Positions 26,539 through 35,447 of a stretch of DNA of 64,000 nt are shown here, one piece after another; position 1 is the first letter of the stretch; every line of letters starts with the position of its first letter. The stretch comes from Collinsella aerofaciens (lineage in GTDB: Bacteria > Actinomycetota > Coriobacteriia > Coriobacteriales > Coriobacteriaceae): positions 186,001 to 250,000 of the forward strand of contig NZ_JADMUF010000001.1 of the NCBI RefSeq assembly GCF_015546965.1, written 5' to 3'. The position numbers and the translations under genes are program-made. The notes beneath the pieces are model-generated. The model saw only the letters and a list, made by a program, of their open reading frames with translations, was not told the origin of the DNA and searched no databases.

Positions 26539-27076
26539 CGGAAACCTCCACGGTCTGGACGGTAGTCTTGGACGGCAAAAAACGGACGCGCGCGGTCGTG
26601 CCCGGCGTGCCGAGCATGGTGTCGCAGGCCTTCTCGATGCGCTGCTGCATCGCGGTGGCAAGAGAGGCGACGTCTTTATCATCCAGCGCGATGGCCTCGA
26701 CCTTAAAACGAACGCGCGACTCGTCGGAGCCTTGAACGCGCGCCTCGATATGCTCAACCATCACGCGATCATCGCACTCCGCCGCGGCACGGGCGCACGA
26801 GGAAAGCGCTGCGAGCGTAACCTCGATATTGCGCTCCCCCGCCGGATGCACGCAGGACGGCTCACGACGCGCGAACATCAGGCGGAAAAAACCGATGAGC
26901 ACGCCAAGCGCCACGATAGCGGCACACACCGTAACGACGACGCGAGGCATGGTGTCACGCAACAGCAGCATAAAGCGATACGTATACGGTCCCCAGAACT
27001 GGCAGACAAGCGTACCCAGCGCCACGATGGCGGCGGCAAGATACACGATCGCTAGGGCTCGTTTGAGTACGCGCAC
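26531..27076 (-). CDS. amaP: Alkaline shock response membrane anchor protein AmaP
   Basis: Membrane anchor that holds Asp23 at the inner face of the envelope. About 181 residues, with two N-terminal spans (ALAIVYLAAAIVALGTLVCQ and VVVTVCAAIVALGVLIGFF). A soluble domain follows with the pattern NIEVTLAALSS ... VRFKVEAIALDDKDV. I start at GTG 27074-27076, which has AAGGGAGC six bases upstream; longer in-frame starts lack a ribosome site. First gene of the three-gene envelope operon; it overlaps the DUF2273 gene by 8 bp. Confidence 0.78.
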   Translation of the reverse strand: MRVLKRALAIVYLAAAIVALGTLVCQFWGPYTYRFMLLLRDTMPRVVVTVCAAIVALGVLIGFFRLMFARREPSCVHPAGERNIEVTLAALSSCARAAAECDDRVMVEHIEARVQGSDESRVRFKVEAIALDDKDVASLATAMQQRIEKACDTMLGTPGTTARVRFLPSKTTVQTVEVSGE

Positions 27077-27130
27077 GCGCGCTCCCTTCAGGTTTCGGTC
27101 CACAGAATGCAAAACGGCTCGCATCATTAT

Positions 27131-27172
27131 AAAAGAGCCGGGTCCGGTGCCATACGCACGCGGATCCGGCTC
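27131..27172 (-). terminator. Terminator after yebC
   Basis: Minus-strand stem GAGCCGGATCCG / CGGACCCGGCTC (one mismatch) followed by TTTTATAATG. It lies 70 bp past the yebC stop and upstream of the AmaP operon. Confidence 0.75.
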
Positions 27173-27241
27173 ATCTATTCCACGAGGCTTGCATGCTCGC
27201 TTCATTATGCCCAGATATGCACGGCTTAACCCGTGTGGGCG

Positions 27242-28048
27242 CTACTCCTCCTCGAGGGCAGCGATGACCTCGTCGGTCATGTCCATGGTGCTGTAGACGT
27301 CCTGGACGTCGTCGAGCTCCTCGAGACGGTCGATGAGGCGCTGGACCTTCTTGGCGTCGGTACCGGAGATCTCCGTCGGGGTGGTCGGGACCATGGTGGT
27401 CTCGGAGCCCTTGACCTGGATGCCCTGCTCCTCGAGTGCCTTGGAGACAGCCATGACGTCGTTAGCAGCGGTCCAGACAATCCACTCCTCGCCGGCGTCC
27501 TCGTAGTCCTCGCCACCGGCCTCGGCGATTGCCATCATGAACTCATCCTCGTCACCGGCAGCACCGTTGGCGATCATGGTCTCCTTCTTGGCGTTCTCGT
27601 CCAGGATCTCCTTGGCGACGACGATCTGGCCCTTGCGCTCAAACTGGAAGGCGACGGAGCCGGAGGTGCCCAGGTTGCCGCCAGCGTGGGAGAAGGCGGA
27701 ACGGACATCGGCGGCAGTGCGGTTGCGGTTATCGGTCAGGCAGTCGACGTAGACGGCGACACCGGCGGGACCATAGCCCTCGTACACGATGTTCTCGTAG
27801 ACAGCGGCGTCGGCACCCGAACCGAAGGCCTTGTCGATAGCGGACTTGATCTTGTCCTTGGGCATGGACTGAGCCTTGGCCTTGGCAACAGCAGCGGCGA
27901 GGCTGGCGTTGTTCTCGGGCAGCGGGTCGCCGCCGAGACGGGCAGCAACGGTGATGTTGCGGCTCAGCTTGGAGAAGAGGGCGGAACGCTTGGCGTCCTG
28001 CGCGCCCTTACGATGCTTGGTTGTGGCCCACTTAGAGTGTCCGGACAT
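27242..28048 (-). CDS. yebC: YebC/PmpR-family DNA-binding or translation factor
   Basis: Widely conserved cytoplasmic protein, historically called a transcriptional regulator and more recently linked to translation of proline-rich stretches. 268 residues, slightly longer than the usual 240-250 because of a loop around EAGGEDYEDAGEEW. Diagnostic: MSGHSKWATTKHRKGAQDAK at the start, then RLGGDPLPENNASLAAAV, ENIVYEGYGPAGVAVYVDCL and FSHAGGNLGTSGSVA. It is a single gene with its own terminator. Confidence 0.95.
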   Translation of the reverse strand: MSGHSKWATTKHRKGAQDAKRSALFSKLSRNITVAARLGGDPLPENNASLAAAVAKAKAQSMPKDKIKSAIDKAFGSGADAAVYENIVYEGYGPAGVAVYVDCLTDNRNRTAADVRSAFSHAGGNLGTSGSVAFQFERKGQIVVAKEILDENAKKETMIANGAAGDEDEFMMAIAEAGGEDYEDAGEEWIVWTAANDVMAVSKALEEQGIQVKGSETTMVPTTPTEISGTDAKKVQRLIDRLEELDDVQDVYSTMDMTDEVIAALEEE

Positions 28049-28178
28049 ACGTGTCTCCTATCGGTTTCGACCTAAAGCCCAGCGCAGATGCTCGGGCAAT
28101 ATAAACAAACGTCGTTATGATATACCTACTGGCCTGTGAGATAAACCCCAAAATGAAGGCGTCGTGATGATACAACCC

Positions 28179-28226
28179 TTTGGTGCATTGGGGTAGTGCA
28201 AAGCAACCTGTCCCCTTTACACCAAA
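28179..28226 (-). terminator. Hairpin after the large membrane protein, with CCTGTCCCCTTT repeat
   Basis: Outer stem TTTGGTG / CACCAAA and inner GGGG / CCCC enclose GTGCAAAGCAACCTGTCCCC. It directly follows the stop codon of the 28227-30410 gene. It shares CCTGTCCCCTTT with the hairpin at 30447-30489. Confidence 0.55.
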
Positions 28227-30410
28227 TTAGGACCAGAGGAGGTCGCTGCGGGTAATGGTAGCGCCGATGGCAAAGGGCATGCAGGCGATGACCGGATACA
28301 GGTAGCGCATGTAGGTCGAGCCGTTGCAAGGACCGATCAGGCACACGGCGAGCACGCCCAAAAGCGGCACCCAAATGGCCAGCCCGCGCCACGAATGGCG
28401 ACGTAACAGATAGACCACCACGGCGATCATGATCCACACATAGGTGGCCGAGCTCATGGTGAGCGAGATAAACGGTATGCGCTGCACCGCCACGCGATAC
28501 AGGTTGATCAGGTGATCGCACCAGCGCACGACCTTGCTATCGGCCGGATGGAAGTCGAAGTACTTGAGGTTATCGGGCTTCGCCATAATCTCGGCGCTGC
28601 GCGCCGTGCTGTAGACCCACGCATCGCGGGCACTCGGATAAAAGTAGCCGTAGTAGTTATTGATGAGCGCCGAGATATAGCACTCGGGATCCTTTTTGAA
28701 CATCTGGGCCCACACCTCAAAATAGGCCTTGATGTCCTCCTGCGAGGCGTACTCGTTAAAGCAATTTTTGACGGCGTCCGACTTATCCGGGTTGTAGCGG
28801 CGGCCCAGATTCTCGTACTTGAGCACACGGTCGATCACGGCACGCTCTTCGTCGGTCACCAAGCCGTCGCAAGGAGCCTCCACGATGGTGCCGTCCTCCT
28901 TAACCGTGGGGTTGACGCCCGAGTTGAGGCCGTCGTGCTTTTGGACGAAACGAGCCGTCTGCTGGAACGGAATCGAGAGGATTTCGCGCTTGGAACCAGG
29001 CGTGATGTCGTGCGCCGGCATAAAGACCTTGGTGAAATACATATTAGAGGCAAGGCAGAATGCAAGCACCGCAAGAACTCCCACCCAGCGGAAACGCGGG
29101 ATGGCATCCGAAGGCGCAGCACCATCCTGCTTGGCTGCACGACGAGCCACATGCGCGTCCCATGCGCAAAACGCCGCCGCGATTACGCATGCCGCCAGGG
29201 GAAACACCAGGCCGCCGTTGCGCAGAAACGTGGAACCCATGGTGCCCAGAGCGAGCAGCAGCCAGTCATGGCGCGCAAAGAGCACGGGCCTCTGTTCGCC
29301 CGCACGCTCGGCATTGGCATCGCGACGGGGCAGGCCGCATGCCACGAGCTTCACGGTCTGCACCAACAGCACCAAAAACGCGTCGGCAAACAGCACATCT
29401 TTGGTAAGCAGGGCCGCGTAGTTGGAGAACATGGGCATAAACACAAAGAACAGCAAGACCGCGCCGCGGACCGGCAGGCTCACGCCCAGCTTGCGCAGCG
29501 ACGAGATGGAATAGGCCATGCAGGCGGCCGTAATGATGAACTGAGCGCAGGTGTAGATAGCAAGACCTGCGTTGGCGCTGTTGAACAGTGAAAGCCCCAG
29601 CTGGACGCACGAACCGATGATAGCCGTGTGCACCACGGGGTGATGTCCGTTGAGCAACACATTGGGATTGAGCAGACGCAAGTAGTCACTCGTGCCGTTG
29701 GGATAGTTGAACCACTGGCGAATCTGCGCACCCGTATCTCCCATAAAAAGGCCGGGCAGCGAAGCGATGAGTGTGGGCGCCCAGGCGATCATAAGCACCA
29801 GGAAGGGCCCGGCAAAGGGATGGACCGAGAGCACGGCGTGAGCCACACGCCATACGCGGCCAAAGTGCGCTTCGGAAAACGGAATGCGCCGAGAGCTCAG
29901 CCAATCTAGGCACTCAAAGGTAAGGTAGAAGGCAACGACCGCCAAGAGCATCCAGCCCACACCGCCTATCCAGGCGCAGATGATGCGGGCCTTGTCGCCG
30001 AGCACGATCTCGGCCGAATCGGTGAGGTCGTAGCTGCGGCCAAACACCATGCAGACGGCAAAGAACAGCGACGGAAGGATCACCGAGGGACGCCAAGCGT
30101 CGCCGCGGCCAAAGAATACGTAGCGAAACGGCAGCGTGAGCAGGCAGGCAAGCGCAAGCAGCATGACCGCGTCGGTATGGCCGGCAAACGAGAGGAGCAC
30201 CTCGTAGCACACGTACAGCATGCCCGAGGCTTTGGGGTCAATCGCCAAGACCGCGTTGCTCGACACCGGGGCGGGATCGATGGAAAACGCCGTGGTCGCC
30301 AACAGTGCGAGCAAAAATGCGATGAGCGTCTGCTTGGCGGGATAGCGCTTAAACCAGACGATGCGGGCAGCGTCGCGCGCAGCCGTTGTGGAGAGGTCGG
30401 AATCCTTCAC
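28227..30410 (-). CDS. Large polytopic membrane protein (DUF6020-like)
   Basis: 727 residues with about 13-14 hydrophobic spans and a soluble C-terminal loop (about residues 470-620, including NPDKSDAVKNCFNEYA), then final spans. The segment LNGHHPVVHTAIIGSCVQLG near residue 255, with an earlier GDTGAQIRQWF, resembles DUF6020 proteins and other membrane glycosyltransferase-like (GT-C) folds, where acidic and His residues in the first outer loop bind lipid-linked sugar. Function is not known. It is downstream of lgt with a hairpin between, so probably separately transcribed. Confidence 0.55.
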   Translation of the reverse strand: MKDSDLSTTAARDAARIVWFKRYPAKQTLIAFLLALLATTAFSIDPAPVSSNAVLAIDPKASGMLYVCYEVLLSFAGHTDAVMLLALACLLTLPFRYVFFGRGDAWRPSVILPSLFFAVCMVFGRSYDLTDSAEIVLGDKARIICAWIGGVGWMLLAVVAFYLTFECLDWLSSRRIPFSEAHFGRVWRVAHAVLSVHPFAGPFLVLMIAWAPTLIASLPGLFMGDTGAQIRQWFNYPNGTSDYLRLLNPNVLLNGHHPVVHTAIIGSCVQLGLSLFNSANAGLAIYTCAQFIITAACMAYSISSLRKLGVSLPVRGAVLLFFVFMPMFSNYAALLTKDVLFADAFLVLLVQTVKLVACGLPRRDANAERAGEQRPVLFARHDWLLLALGTMGSTFLRNGGLVFPLAACVIAAAFCAWDAHVARRAAKQDGAAPSDAIPRFRWVGVLAVLAFCLASNMYFTKVFMPAHDITPGSKREILSIPFQQTARFVQKHDGLNSGVNPTVKEDGTIVEAPCDGLVTDEERAVIDRVLKYENLGRRYNPDKSDAVKNCFNEYASQEDIKAYFEVWAQMFKKDPECYISALINNYYGYFYPSARDAWVYSTARSAEIMAKPDNLKYFDFHPADSKVVRWCDHLINLYRVAVQRIPFISLTMSSATYVWIMIAVVVYLLRRHSWRGLAIWVPLLGVLAVCLIGPCNGSTYMRYLYPVIACMPFAIGATITRSDLLWS

Positions 30411-30446
30411 AGTCCGAAAGCCTTTCTAGAAACCTATCAAACTCGG

Positions 30447-30489
30447 CAAGACCACCACAAAGGTGCCTGTCCCCTTTGCGGTGGTCTTG
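30447..30489 (-). terminator. Terminator after lgt, with CCTGTCCCCTTT repeat
   Basis: Perfect 10-bp stem CAAGACCACC / GGTGGTCTTG continued by CAAAGG / CCTTTG with one unpaired base, and a small loop. It lies 1 bp from the stop codon of lgt. The inner part (AAAGGTGCCTGTCCCCTTT) resembles other intergenic hairpins in the window. Confidence 0.7.
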
Positions 30490-30490
30490 G

Positions 30491-31312
30491 TTAGGCGTCG
30501 AGGTAGATGCGCTGGGGGCGATTGCGGTGTCGGGCGAAGATGATGAGCGCCAGGCCGGCGATCACGAGCGGCAAACTCAGCAGCTGGCCCATAGTGATGA
30601 CGCCGCCCAACAGATAGCCCAGCTGCGCATCGGGCACGCGCACGAACTCAACGAGAAAGCGGACGATGCCATACCCCATCACGAACACGCCCATAAACGT
30701 ACCCTGGGGCAGCAGCGGCTTTTTGCGGCTGAGCACCTGCACAATACAGAAGAGCACGACGCCCTCAAGAAACGCCTCGTAGAGCTGGGAGGGATGGCGC
30801 GGCATATCGCCCGCGGTGCCGCCAAAGACCACACCCCAAGGCAGATCAGTCGGTTTGCCCCACAGCTCGCCGTTGACGAAATTGGCACAACGGCCCAGGC
30901 ACAGGGCCAGCGGGGCGCCGATCACAGCAAGGTCGGCGACGGTCCAGGCGTCAAGCTTGTACATGCGGCACACGATGATGCCGCCCAAGATGCCGCCCAC
31001 CAGGCCGCCGTGGAAGCTCATGCCTCCCTCGTTGGTGGCAAAGATCTCGAGCGGGTGGGTCCAATAGTAGCCATCACCATAAAAGACGACGTAAAACAGG
31101 CGCGCGCCGATGATGAGGCCAAAGACCGCGCCGACCACGACGCTCGTCAGGTCATCAATCGTAATGTCGAAGCCCCAGCGGCGCTGCGTGCGATACATGA
31201 CGACTGCCGTAAGCAGGGCGCCGACCACATAGGCCAGGCCGTACCAGTAGATGGTGATGGGGCCCGCCGAGATCGCGACGGGATCAAGCATATGGTAGAG
31301 GTCGTTGAGCAT
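30491..31312 (-). CDS. lgt: Prolipoprotein diacylglyceryl transferase
   Basis: Membrane enzyme that attaches diacylglycerol from phosphatidylglycerol to the lipobox cysteine of prolipoproteins. 273 residues with about seven spans. Conserved SFHGGLVGG (catalytic His region) and the Lgt signature LGRCANFVNGELWG (Arg, Asn, Glu) are present, as is GGTAGDMPRHPSQLYEA with a further conserved His and Tyr. It starts ATG at 31310-31312. The frameshifted Tat lipoprotein at 40423-42160 is one candidate client in this window. Confidence 0.95.
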   Translation of the reverse strand: MLNDLYHMLDPVAISAGPITIYWYGLAYVVGALLTAVVMYRTQRRWGFDITIDDLTSVVVGAVFGLIIGARLFYVVFYGDGYYWTHPLEIFATNEGGMSFHGGLVGGILGGIIVCRMYKLDAWTVADLAVIGAPLALCLGRCANFVNGELWGKPTDLPWGVVFGGTAGDMPRHPSQLYEAFLEGVVLFCIVQVLSRKKPLLPQGTFMGVFVMGYGIVRFLVEFVRVPDAQLGYLLGGVITMGQLLSLPLVIAGLALIIFARHRNRPQRIYLDA

Positions 31313-31420
31313 ATCGATCCCCTGCTCCCTACATACAAATGCGGCCGCGGGCCTTACGCTCGCAGCCGCATGTTTGGGCGTAACGTCTATGCGGAGCGTA
31401 CCGTCCGCAGCTTTCGCATC

Positions 31421-31699
31421 TTAGAACGGCGCGTACTCGTCGTACAGGTCCTCGGCCTCGCCGGAAGCATTGACCTGCTCAACGCGGGTAACACCGGGTA
31501 CATGCTCCTTCAGGATGCGCTCGATGCCCATAGACAAGGTCAGTGAGCTCATGGGGCAGCCGGCGCAAGCGCCCTGCAGCTCCAGCTTGACAACGCCCTC
31601 GTCGTCGACGCCCACATACTCCATATCGCCGCCGTCGGCCTGCAGGTTGGGGCGGATCTCTTCAAGAACCTTCTTAAGCAGCTCTTCGTTAACAGCCAC
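31421..31699 (-). CDS. NifU-like iron-sulfur scaffold domain protein
   Basis: Short 92-residue protein consisting of a single NifU C-terminal (Nfu) domain, which carries or transfers 4Fe-4S clusters. The cluster cysteines are in GACAGCPMSSLTL (Cys45, Cys48), after LQADGGDMEYVGVDD. It has an AAAGGAG ribosome site. It stands between dCMP deaminase and lgt, all on the minus strand, with gaps of about 100-170 bp. It probably assists maturation of the Fe-S enzymes of this anaerobe, such as the dehydratase activase. Confidence 0.9.
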   Translation of the reverse strand: MAVNEELLKKVLEEIRPNLQADGGDMEYVGVDDEGVVKLELQGACAGCPMSSLTLSMGIERILKEHVPGVTRVEQVNASGEAEDLYDEYAPF

Positions 31700-31870
31700 A
31701 GGGGCTCCTTTCTCACAATAACGCGGGCACGCCCGCGGACAGAAGCTATGTTACTACAGCCATGTACCCGCTCACGAGCCGTCCATGCGCGCAGACGCGA
31801 CTTTCACGAGTAGTCAATTTGGGACGGGGCTCTTTGAGCTGCGTTCGTCGTCAGATAGCGACAACGCATA

Positions 31871-32395
31871 TTACTGCTGAGCCTGTCCCCCGGTACCAAT
31901 CTGGACATCGACGATGACCTGGCGGTAGCTGATGCCGCAGGAGTCGAGAATGCGGCGGCTGATACGGCCGTCATCGGTGTCGGCATACTTATTGTCCAGG
32001 TAGACGACCTCGCCCACACCCACCTGCGCCAGGATCTTGGCGCAGTCGTGGCACGGAAACAGCGTGACGTAGACCGTGGAACCCTCGAGGTCTTTGAGCG
32101 AGCCGCGGTAGTTGAGCACGGCGTTGGCCTCGGCATGAACTACGTAGTTATGCTTGTCCTGCAGCGGGTCATCGCTCGTGCCCCACGGGAAAAAGTCGTC
32201 GTTGAGCGCCGAGGGCGTACCGTTGTAGCCCACCGAAAGGATGCGGTGGTTGGTGCTGGCGATGCACGCGCCCACCTGCGTGTTGGGGTCCTTACTGCGG
32301 CGCTGCGCGGCGATGGCCACGCTCATAAAGAACTCATCCCAGCTAATGACGTCGCGGCGCTTGCCCGACGCGGTTTGATGAAGATCGTCCGACAT
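31871..32395 (-). CDS. dCMP deaminase family protein (ComEB-like)
   Basis: Zinc deaminase converting dCMP to dUMP, feeding dTMP synthesis. 174 residues. Zinc ligands are HAEANAVLNYRG (His, catalytic Glu) and PCHDCAKIL (two Cys). An NHRILSVGYNGTPS segment and the insert DDFFPWG match the dCMP deaminase branch rather than CMP or guanine deaminases. I start at ATG 32393-32395, preceded by GGAGGTGTC; a longer upstream frame lacks a ribosome site. It is 83 bp downstream of coaX. Confidence 0.9.
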   Translation of the reverse strand: MSDDLHQTASGKRRDVISWDEFFMSVAIAAQRRSKDPNTQVGACIASTNHRILSVGYNGTPSALNDDFFPWGTSDDPLQDKHNYVVHAEANAVLNYRGSLKDLEGSTVYVTLFPCHDCAKILAQVGVGEVVYLDNKYADTDDGRISRRILDSCGISYRQVIVDVQIGTGGQAQQ

Positions 32396-32478
32396 GGCAG
32401 ACACCTCCGAAATCGCAATAGTTTGACCCATTGTAGCAGGTGGAAGGTGGAGACGTTTTTGTCCCATCGCCCCCATCG

Positions 32479-33330
32479 CTACGCGCGGCGGGGCTTTTGG
32501 TTGATGTGGTAGAGCTCGGCGAGACCCCGCAACGTCAGCGCATCGTCGACCGTCAGGCTATGGCCGACCAGCGCCGCAAGCGCCTCGGCATCGTCGCCGG
32601 TAATGACGATGGGCACGTTGCCCTCCCCCGCGGCCTTGGTCGCGCGCATCTCGGCGAGCACCATGTCGAGCATGCCGTCGATGCGGGCAACCTCGCCCAA
32701 GACCACGCCCGAGCGCATGGCCTCACGCGTGTTGCGACCGATGACGTGTGTCGGCGCCGAGGGCTCAACCTGGGGCAGGCGCGCTGCTGCCGCCGAAAGC
32801 GAGCGGGCGCCGAGGGCCAGGCCTGGCGCGATAACGCCGCCGACAAAGGTGCCGCGCGCGTCGATGACCTCGATATTGGTCGTCGTGCCTAGGTCGATCA
32901 CAATGCACGGCGAGCCGTAGACGGCGCGGGCAGCCACGGCGTCGGCGATGCGGTCGGGACCGATCTCGGCCGGGTCATCGTAGTGCACGGGTATGCCGGT
33001 CTTAAGTCCCGGCCCCACGGTGAGCACGCGCCCCGTGCAGGTACGGGAAAGCGCCGCCTTCCACGGGCGCACGAGCGCCGGGACCACGCAACTCAGCACA
33101 GCAGCCGCGGGCACAAGCGCGCCCGGCATGCCCGCATCGGCCGCCAGTGCGGCCATGACCTGCACGAGACGCATGCGCGCCTCGTCCGCCGTGATGCTCG
33201 ACGGCGTGGTGATCTCGCACGTCGCAAGCGGACATTCCTGCGCCGCGGCCGAATCCTCTGCAAACAGGCCAAAGCGAATGAACGTGTTGCCCACGTCGAC
33301 CGTCAATATATATGCGCACCCATTAAGCAT
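32479..33330 (-). CDS. coaX: Type III pantothenate kinase
   Basis: First step of coenzyme A synthesis; ASKHA-fold kinase of about 283 residues. Motifs: phosphate-1 LTVDVGNTFIRFGLF near residue 10, the GPDRIADAVAA aspartate motif, and IVIDLGTTTNIEVID, then GGVIAPGL. I start at ATG 33328-33330, preceded by AAAGGAGC. It is divergent from the OPT transporter gene across a 191-bp gap. Confidence 0.93.
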   Translation of the reverse strand: MLNGCAYILTVDVGNTFIRFGLFAEDSAAAQECPLATCEITTPSSITADEARMRLVQVMAALAADAGMPGALVPAAAVLSCVVPALVRPWKAALSRTCTGRVLTVGPGLKTGIPVHYDDPAEIGPDRIADAVAARAVYGSPCIVIDLGTTTNIEVIDARGTFVGGVIAPGLALGARSLSAAAARLPQVEPSAPTHVIGRNTREAMRSGVVLGEVARIDGMLDMVLAEMRATKAAGEGNVPIVITGDDAEALAALVGHSLTVDDALTLRGLAELYHINQKPRRA

Positions 33331-33521
33331 CGTCGGCGCTCCTTTCGTCTGCCCAGCAGTATATCGCCTACCTAAACCAGTCATCCCAAAATGACTAGCT
33401 TGCGGCTATACTGGTGCGCGGTCGTTTGCGAGCTCACGCGGCGGCCTTTGTAACCCGACTTCCCGCGCCGTATCCGTAACGGCGCTCCCGGGGGAAGCGG
33501 ATATACGCAAAGGAGTTCTAT

Positions 33522-35225
33522 ATGAGCAATCCCTCGAACCGCGCTTCGATGCGTGGGCAACTCACGTTGCGCGGCGTCGTCATCGGCGTCCTTGGCTGCG
33601 TGATCATCACGGCAAGCTCGGCCTACACCGCCCTCAAGATGGGCGCACTCCCCTGGCCGATCATTTTCGCTGCCGTCATCTCGCTGTTCTTCCTTAAGCT
33701 CATGGGCAACGCCAGCCTCAACGAGGCAAACGTCACCCACACCATCATGTCCGCAGGCGCCATGGTCGCCGGCGGCCTGGCGTTTACCATCCCGGGCGCC
33801 TGGATGCTGGGCTATGCCGACCAGATCAGCTGGCTCGACATGTTTATCGTGGCGCTCGCCGGCACCATCTTGGGCCTTCTGGCGACAGCGCTCATCCACC
33901 GTCACTTTATCGTGGACGCCGCGCTTGAGTTCCCCACCGGCAACGCCGCAGCTCAGACCCTGCGCGCCACCGAGGCCGGCGGCAAGACCGGCAAGCAGCT
34001 CTTTGGCTCCATGGCCATCGCAGGCATCTACAGCGTGCTTCGCGACGCCCTGGGCGTGGTGCCCAGCATGCTGTGCACGCTCAATATCCCCGGCGTGACC
34101 TTTGCCATCTACAACTCGCCCATGTTGCTGTCCATCGGCTTTTTGGTGGGCTTCGCCCCCGTCGCGTTCTGGTTTGCCGGCGCGCTGCTGGGCAATTTTG
34201 GCATCATCGTCGGCGGCACCGCTGCCGGTCTGTTTGACGTTATGACCGCACAGGGCATTGTTAAGTCCCTGGGTATGGGCCTCATGATGGGCTTTGGCGT
34301 CGCCGTCGTCCTCAAGGACATCCTGCCGCAGGTCGCCGGTATCGTCCGCGGCCTCGCCGCCGACAGCTCCACCGACACCGACGAGCAGTCGCTCATCTCG
34401 GGCTCCCTTAAGCTCGACGCCGGTATCATCGGCCTGGGCGCTGCCGCCATCGCCGTGATCGTTGCCATCGTACTCGATCTTGGCCCCGTTCCAGCCGTCA
34501 TCGTCACGCTGTTCACCTTTGTCACCACCATCATGAGCGCGCAGAGCTGCGGCCAGACGGGTATCGACCCCATGGAGATCTTCGGCCTCATCGTCATGCT
34601 CATCGTTGCCGCCTTCGCGCAGCTCGCTCAGGTCAAGCTGTTCTTTATCGCCGGCATCGTGGCCGTAGCGTGCGGCCTTGCGGGCGACGTCATGAACGAC
34701 TTTAAGGCCGGCGCCGTGCTGGGCACCAACCCGCGCGCGCAGTGGGTTGGCCAGGCCATCGGCGGCATCGTGGGCGCCCTGGTCGCCGCCGCCGTCATGG
34801 TCGCGCTCGTCACCGCCTATGGTCCGGACGCCTTTGGCCCCGACAAGAGTTTTGTAGCCGCGCAGGCAAGTGTGGTCGCCACCATGGTCTCGGGCATCCC
34901 GAGCGTGCCGTGGTTCGCAGGCGGCTTTATCGCCGGCATCGTCATGTACTGGCTCGGCATTCCGGCCATGATGATCGGTCTGGGCGTGTACCTGCCGTTC
35001 TATATGTCGCTCACGGCTTTCCTGGGCTCCTGCGTTAAGCTCGCCTACGACAAGTGGGCCGCTCACCGCGACGCCGAGGCCGGTCTTTCGGACGAGGAGA
35101 AGGCCGCCAAGGATGCCGCCTTCCAGGAGCAGGGCCTGGTCGTCGCCAGCGGCCTGCTCGGTGGCGAGTCTATCGTCGGCGTTATCCTGGCGTTTGTCTC
35201 TGTTGGCCTGAGCCTGCTGGGCTAA
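33522..35225 (+). CDS. OPT-family oligopeptide transporter
   Basis: Large secondary transporter of the OPT family, 567 residues and about 14-16 spans. Members import small peptides or metal-chelate complexes by proton coupling. Typical pieces are RGVVIGVLGCVIITASSAYTA near the N-terminus, NEANVTHTIMSAGAMVAGG, and EFPTGNAAAQTLRATEAGG. A GAKAxAxSxxxG-like stretch is replaced here by GKQLFGSMAIAGIYSVL. The start has AAAGGAG 9 bases upstream. A terminator follows at 35289. A long open frame on the opposite strand is composition-driven and not a gene. Confidence 0.88.
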   Translation: MSNPSNRASMRGQLTLRGVVIGVLGCVIITASSAYTALKMGALPWPIIFAAVISLFFLKLMGNASLNEANVTHTIMSAGAMVAGGLAFTIPGAWMLGYADQISWLDMFIVALAGTILGLLATALIHRHFIVDAALEFPTGNAAAQTLRATEAGGKTGKQLFGSMAIAGIYSVLRDALGVVPSMLCTLNIPGVTFAIYNSPMLLSIGFLVGFAPVAFWFAGALLGNFGIIVGGTAAGLFDVMTAQGIVKSLGMGLMMGFGVAVVLKDILPQVAGIVRGLAADSSTDTDEQSLISGSLKLDAGIIGLGAAAIAVIVAIVLDLGPVPAVIVTLFTFVTTIMSAQSCGQTGIDPMEIFGLIVMLIVAAFAQLAQVKLFFIAGIVAVACGLAGDVMNDFKAGAVLGTNPRAQWVGQAIGGIVGALVAAAVMVALVTAYGPDAFGPDKSFVAAQASVVATMVSGIPSVPWFAGGFIAGIVMYWLGIPAMMIGLGVYLPFYMSLTAFLGSCVKLAYDKWAAHRDAEAGLSDEEKAAKDAAFQEQGLVVASGLLGGESIVGVILAFVSVGLSLLG

Positions 35226-35288
35226 GCTGAGCAGCTGTTCGCTCGTACTTTAGCGACAGCCCGGTCGCAATCATATTGCCTACGGCTT

Positions 35289-35328
35289 GCCCGGTCGGTA
35301 GCTTTTGTGGCTGCCGACCGGGCTTTTT
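35289..35328 (+). terminator. Terminator after the OPT transporter
   Basis: 14-bp stem GCCCGGTCGGTAGC / GCTGCCGACCGGGC (one G-U pair) followed by TTTTTG. It lies 63 bp past the stop codon. Confidence 0.85.
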
Positions 35329-35345
35329 GATGCCAATACAAAGAA

Positions 35346-35382
35346 AGGCCGGCGCGCTGCGTATCACAGCACGCCGGCCTTA
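35346..35382. terminator. Terminator after the surface protein gene
   Basis: Stem AAGGCCGGCGCGCTG / CAGCACGCCGGCCTT (one mismatch) with a short loop. On the minus strand it is followed by TCTTTG. It lies 65 bp past the stop of the 35448-38981 gene. Confidence 0.8.
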
Positions 35383-35447
35383 TCGGTTGAGCCATCGAGT
35401 CGGTCTCGCAATTAACCGCAGCTCATGCGAGACCAGTACTCAAAATA

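Noticed and set aside
33381-35066. A 561-residue open frame opposite the OPT transporter
   Set aside because: Antisense of a clear transporter; His/Asp/Gly-rich composition typical of a shadow frame.
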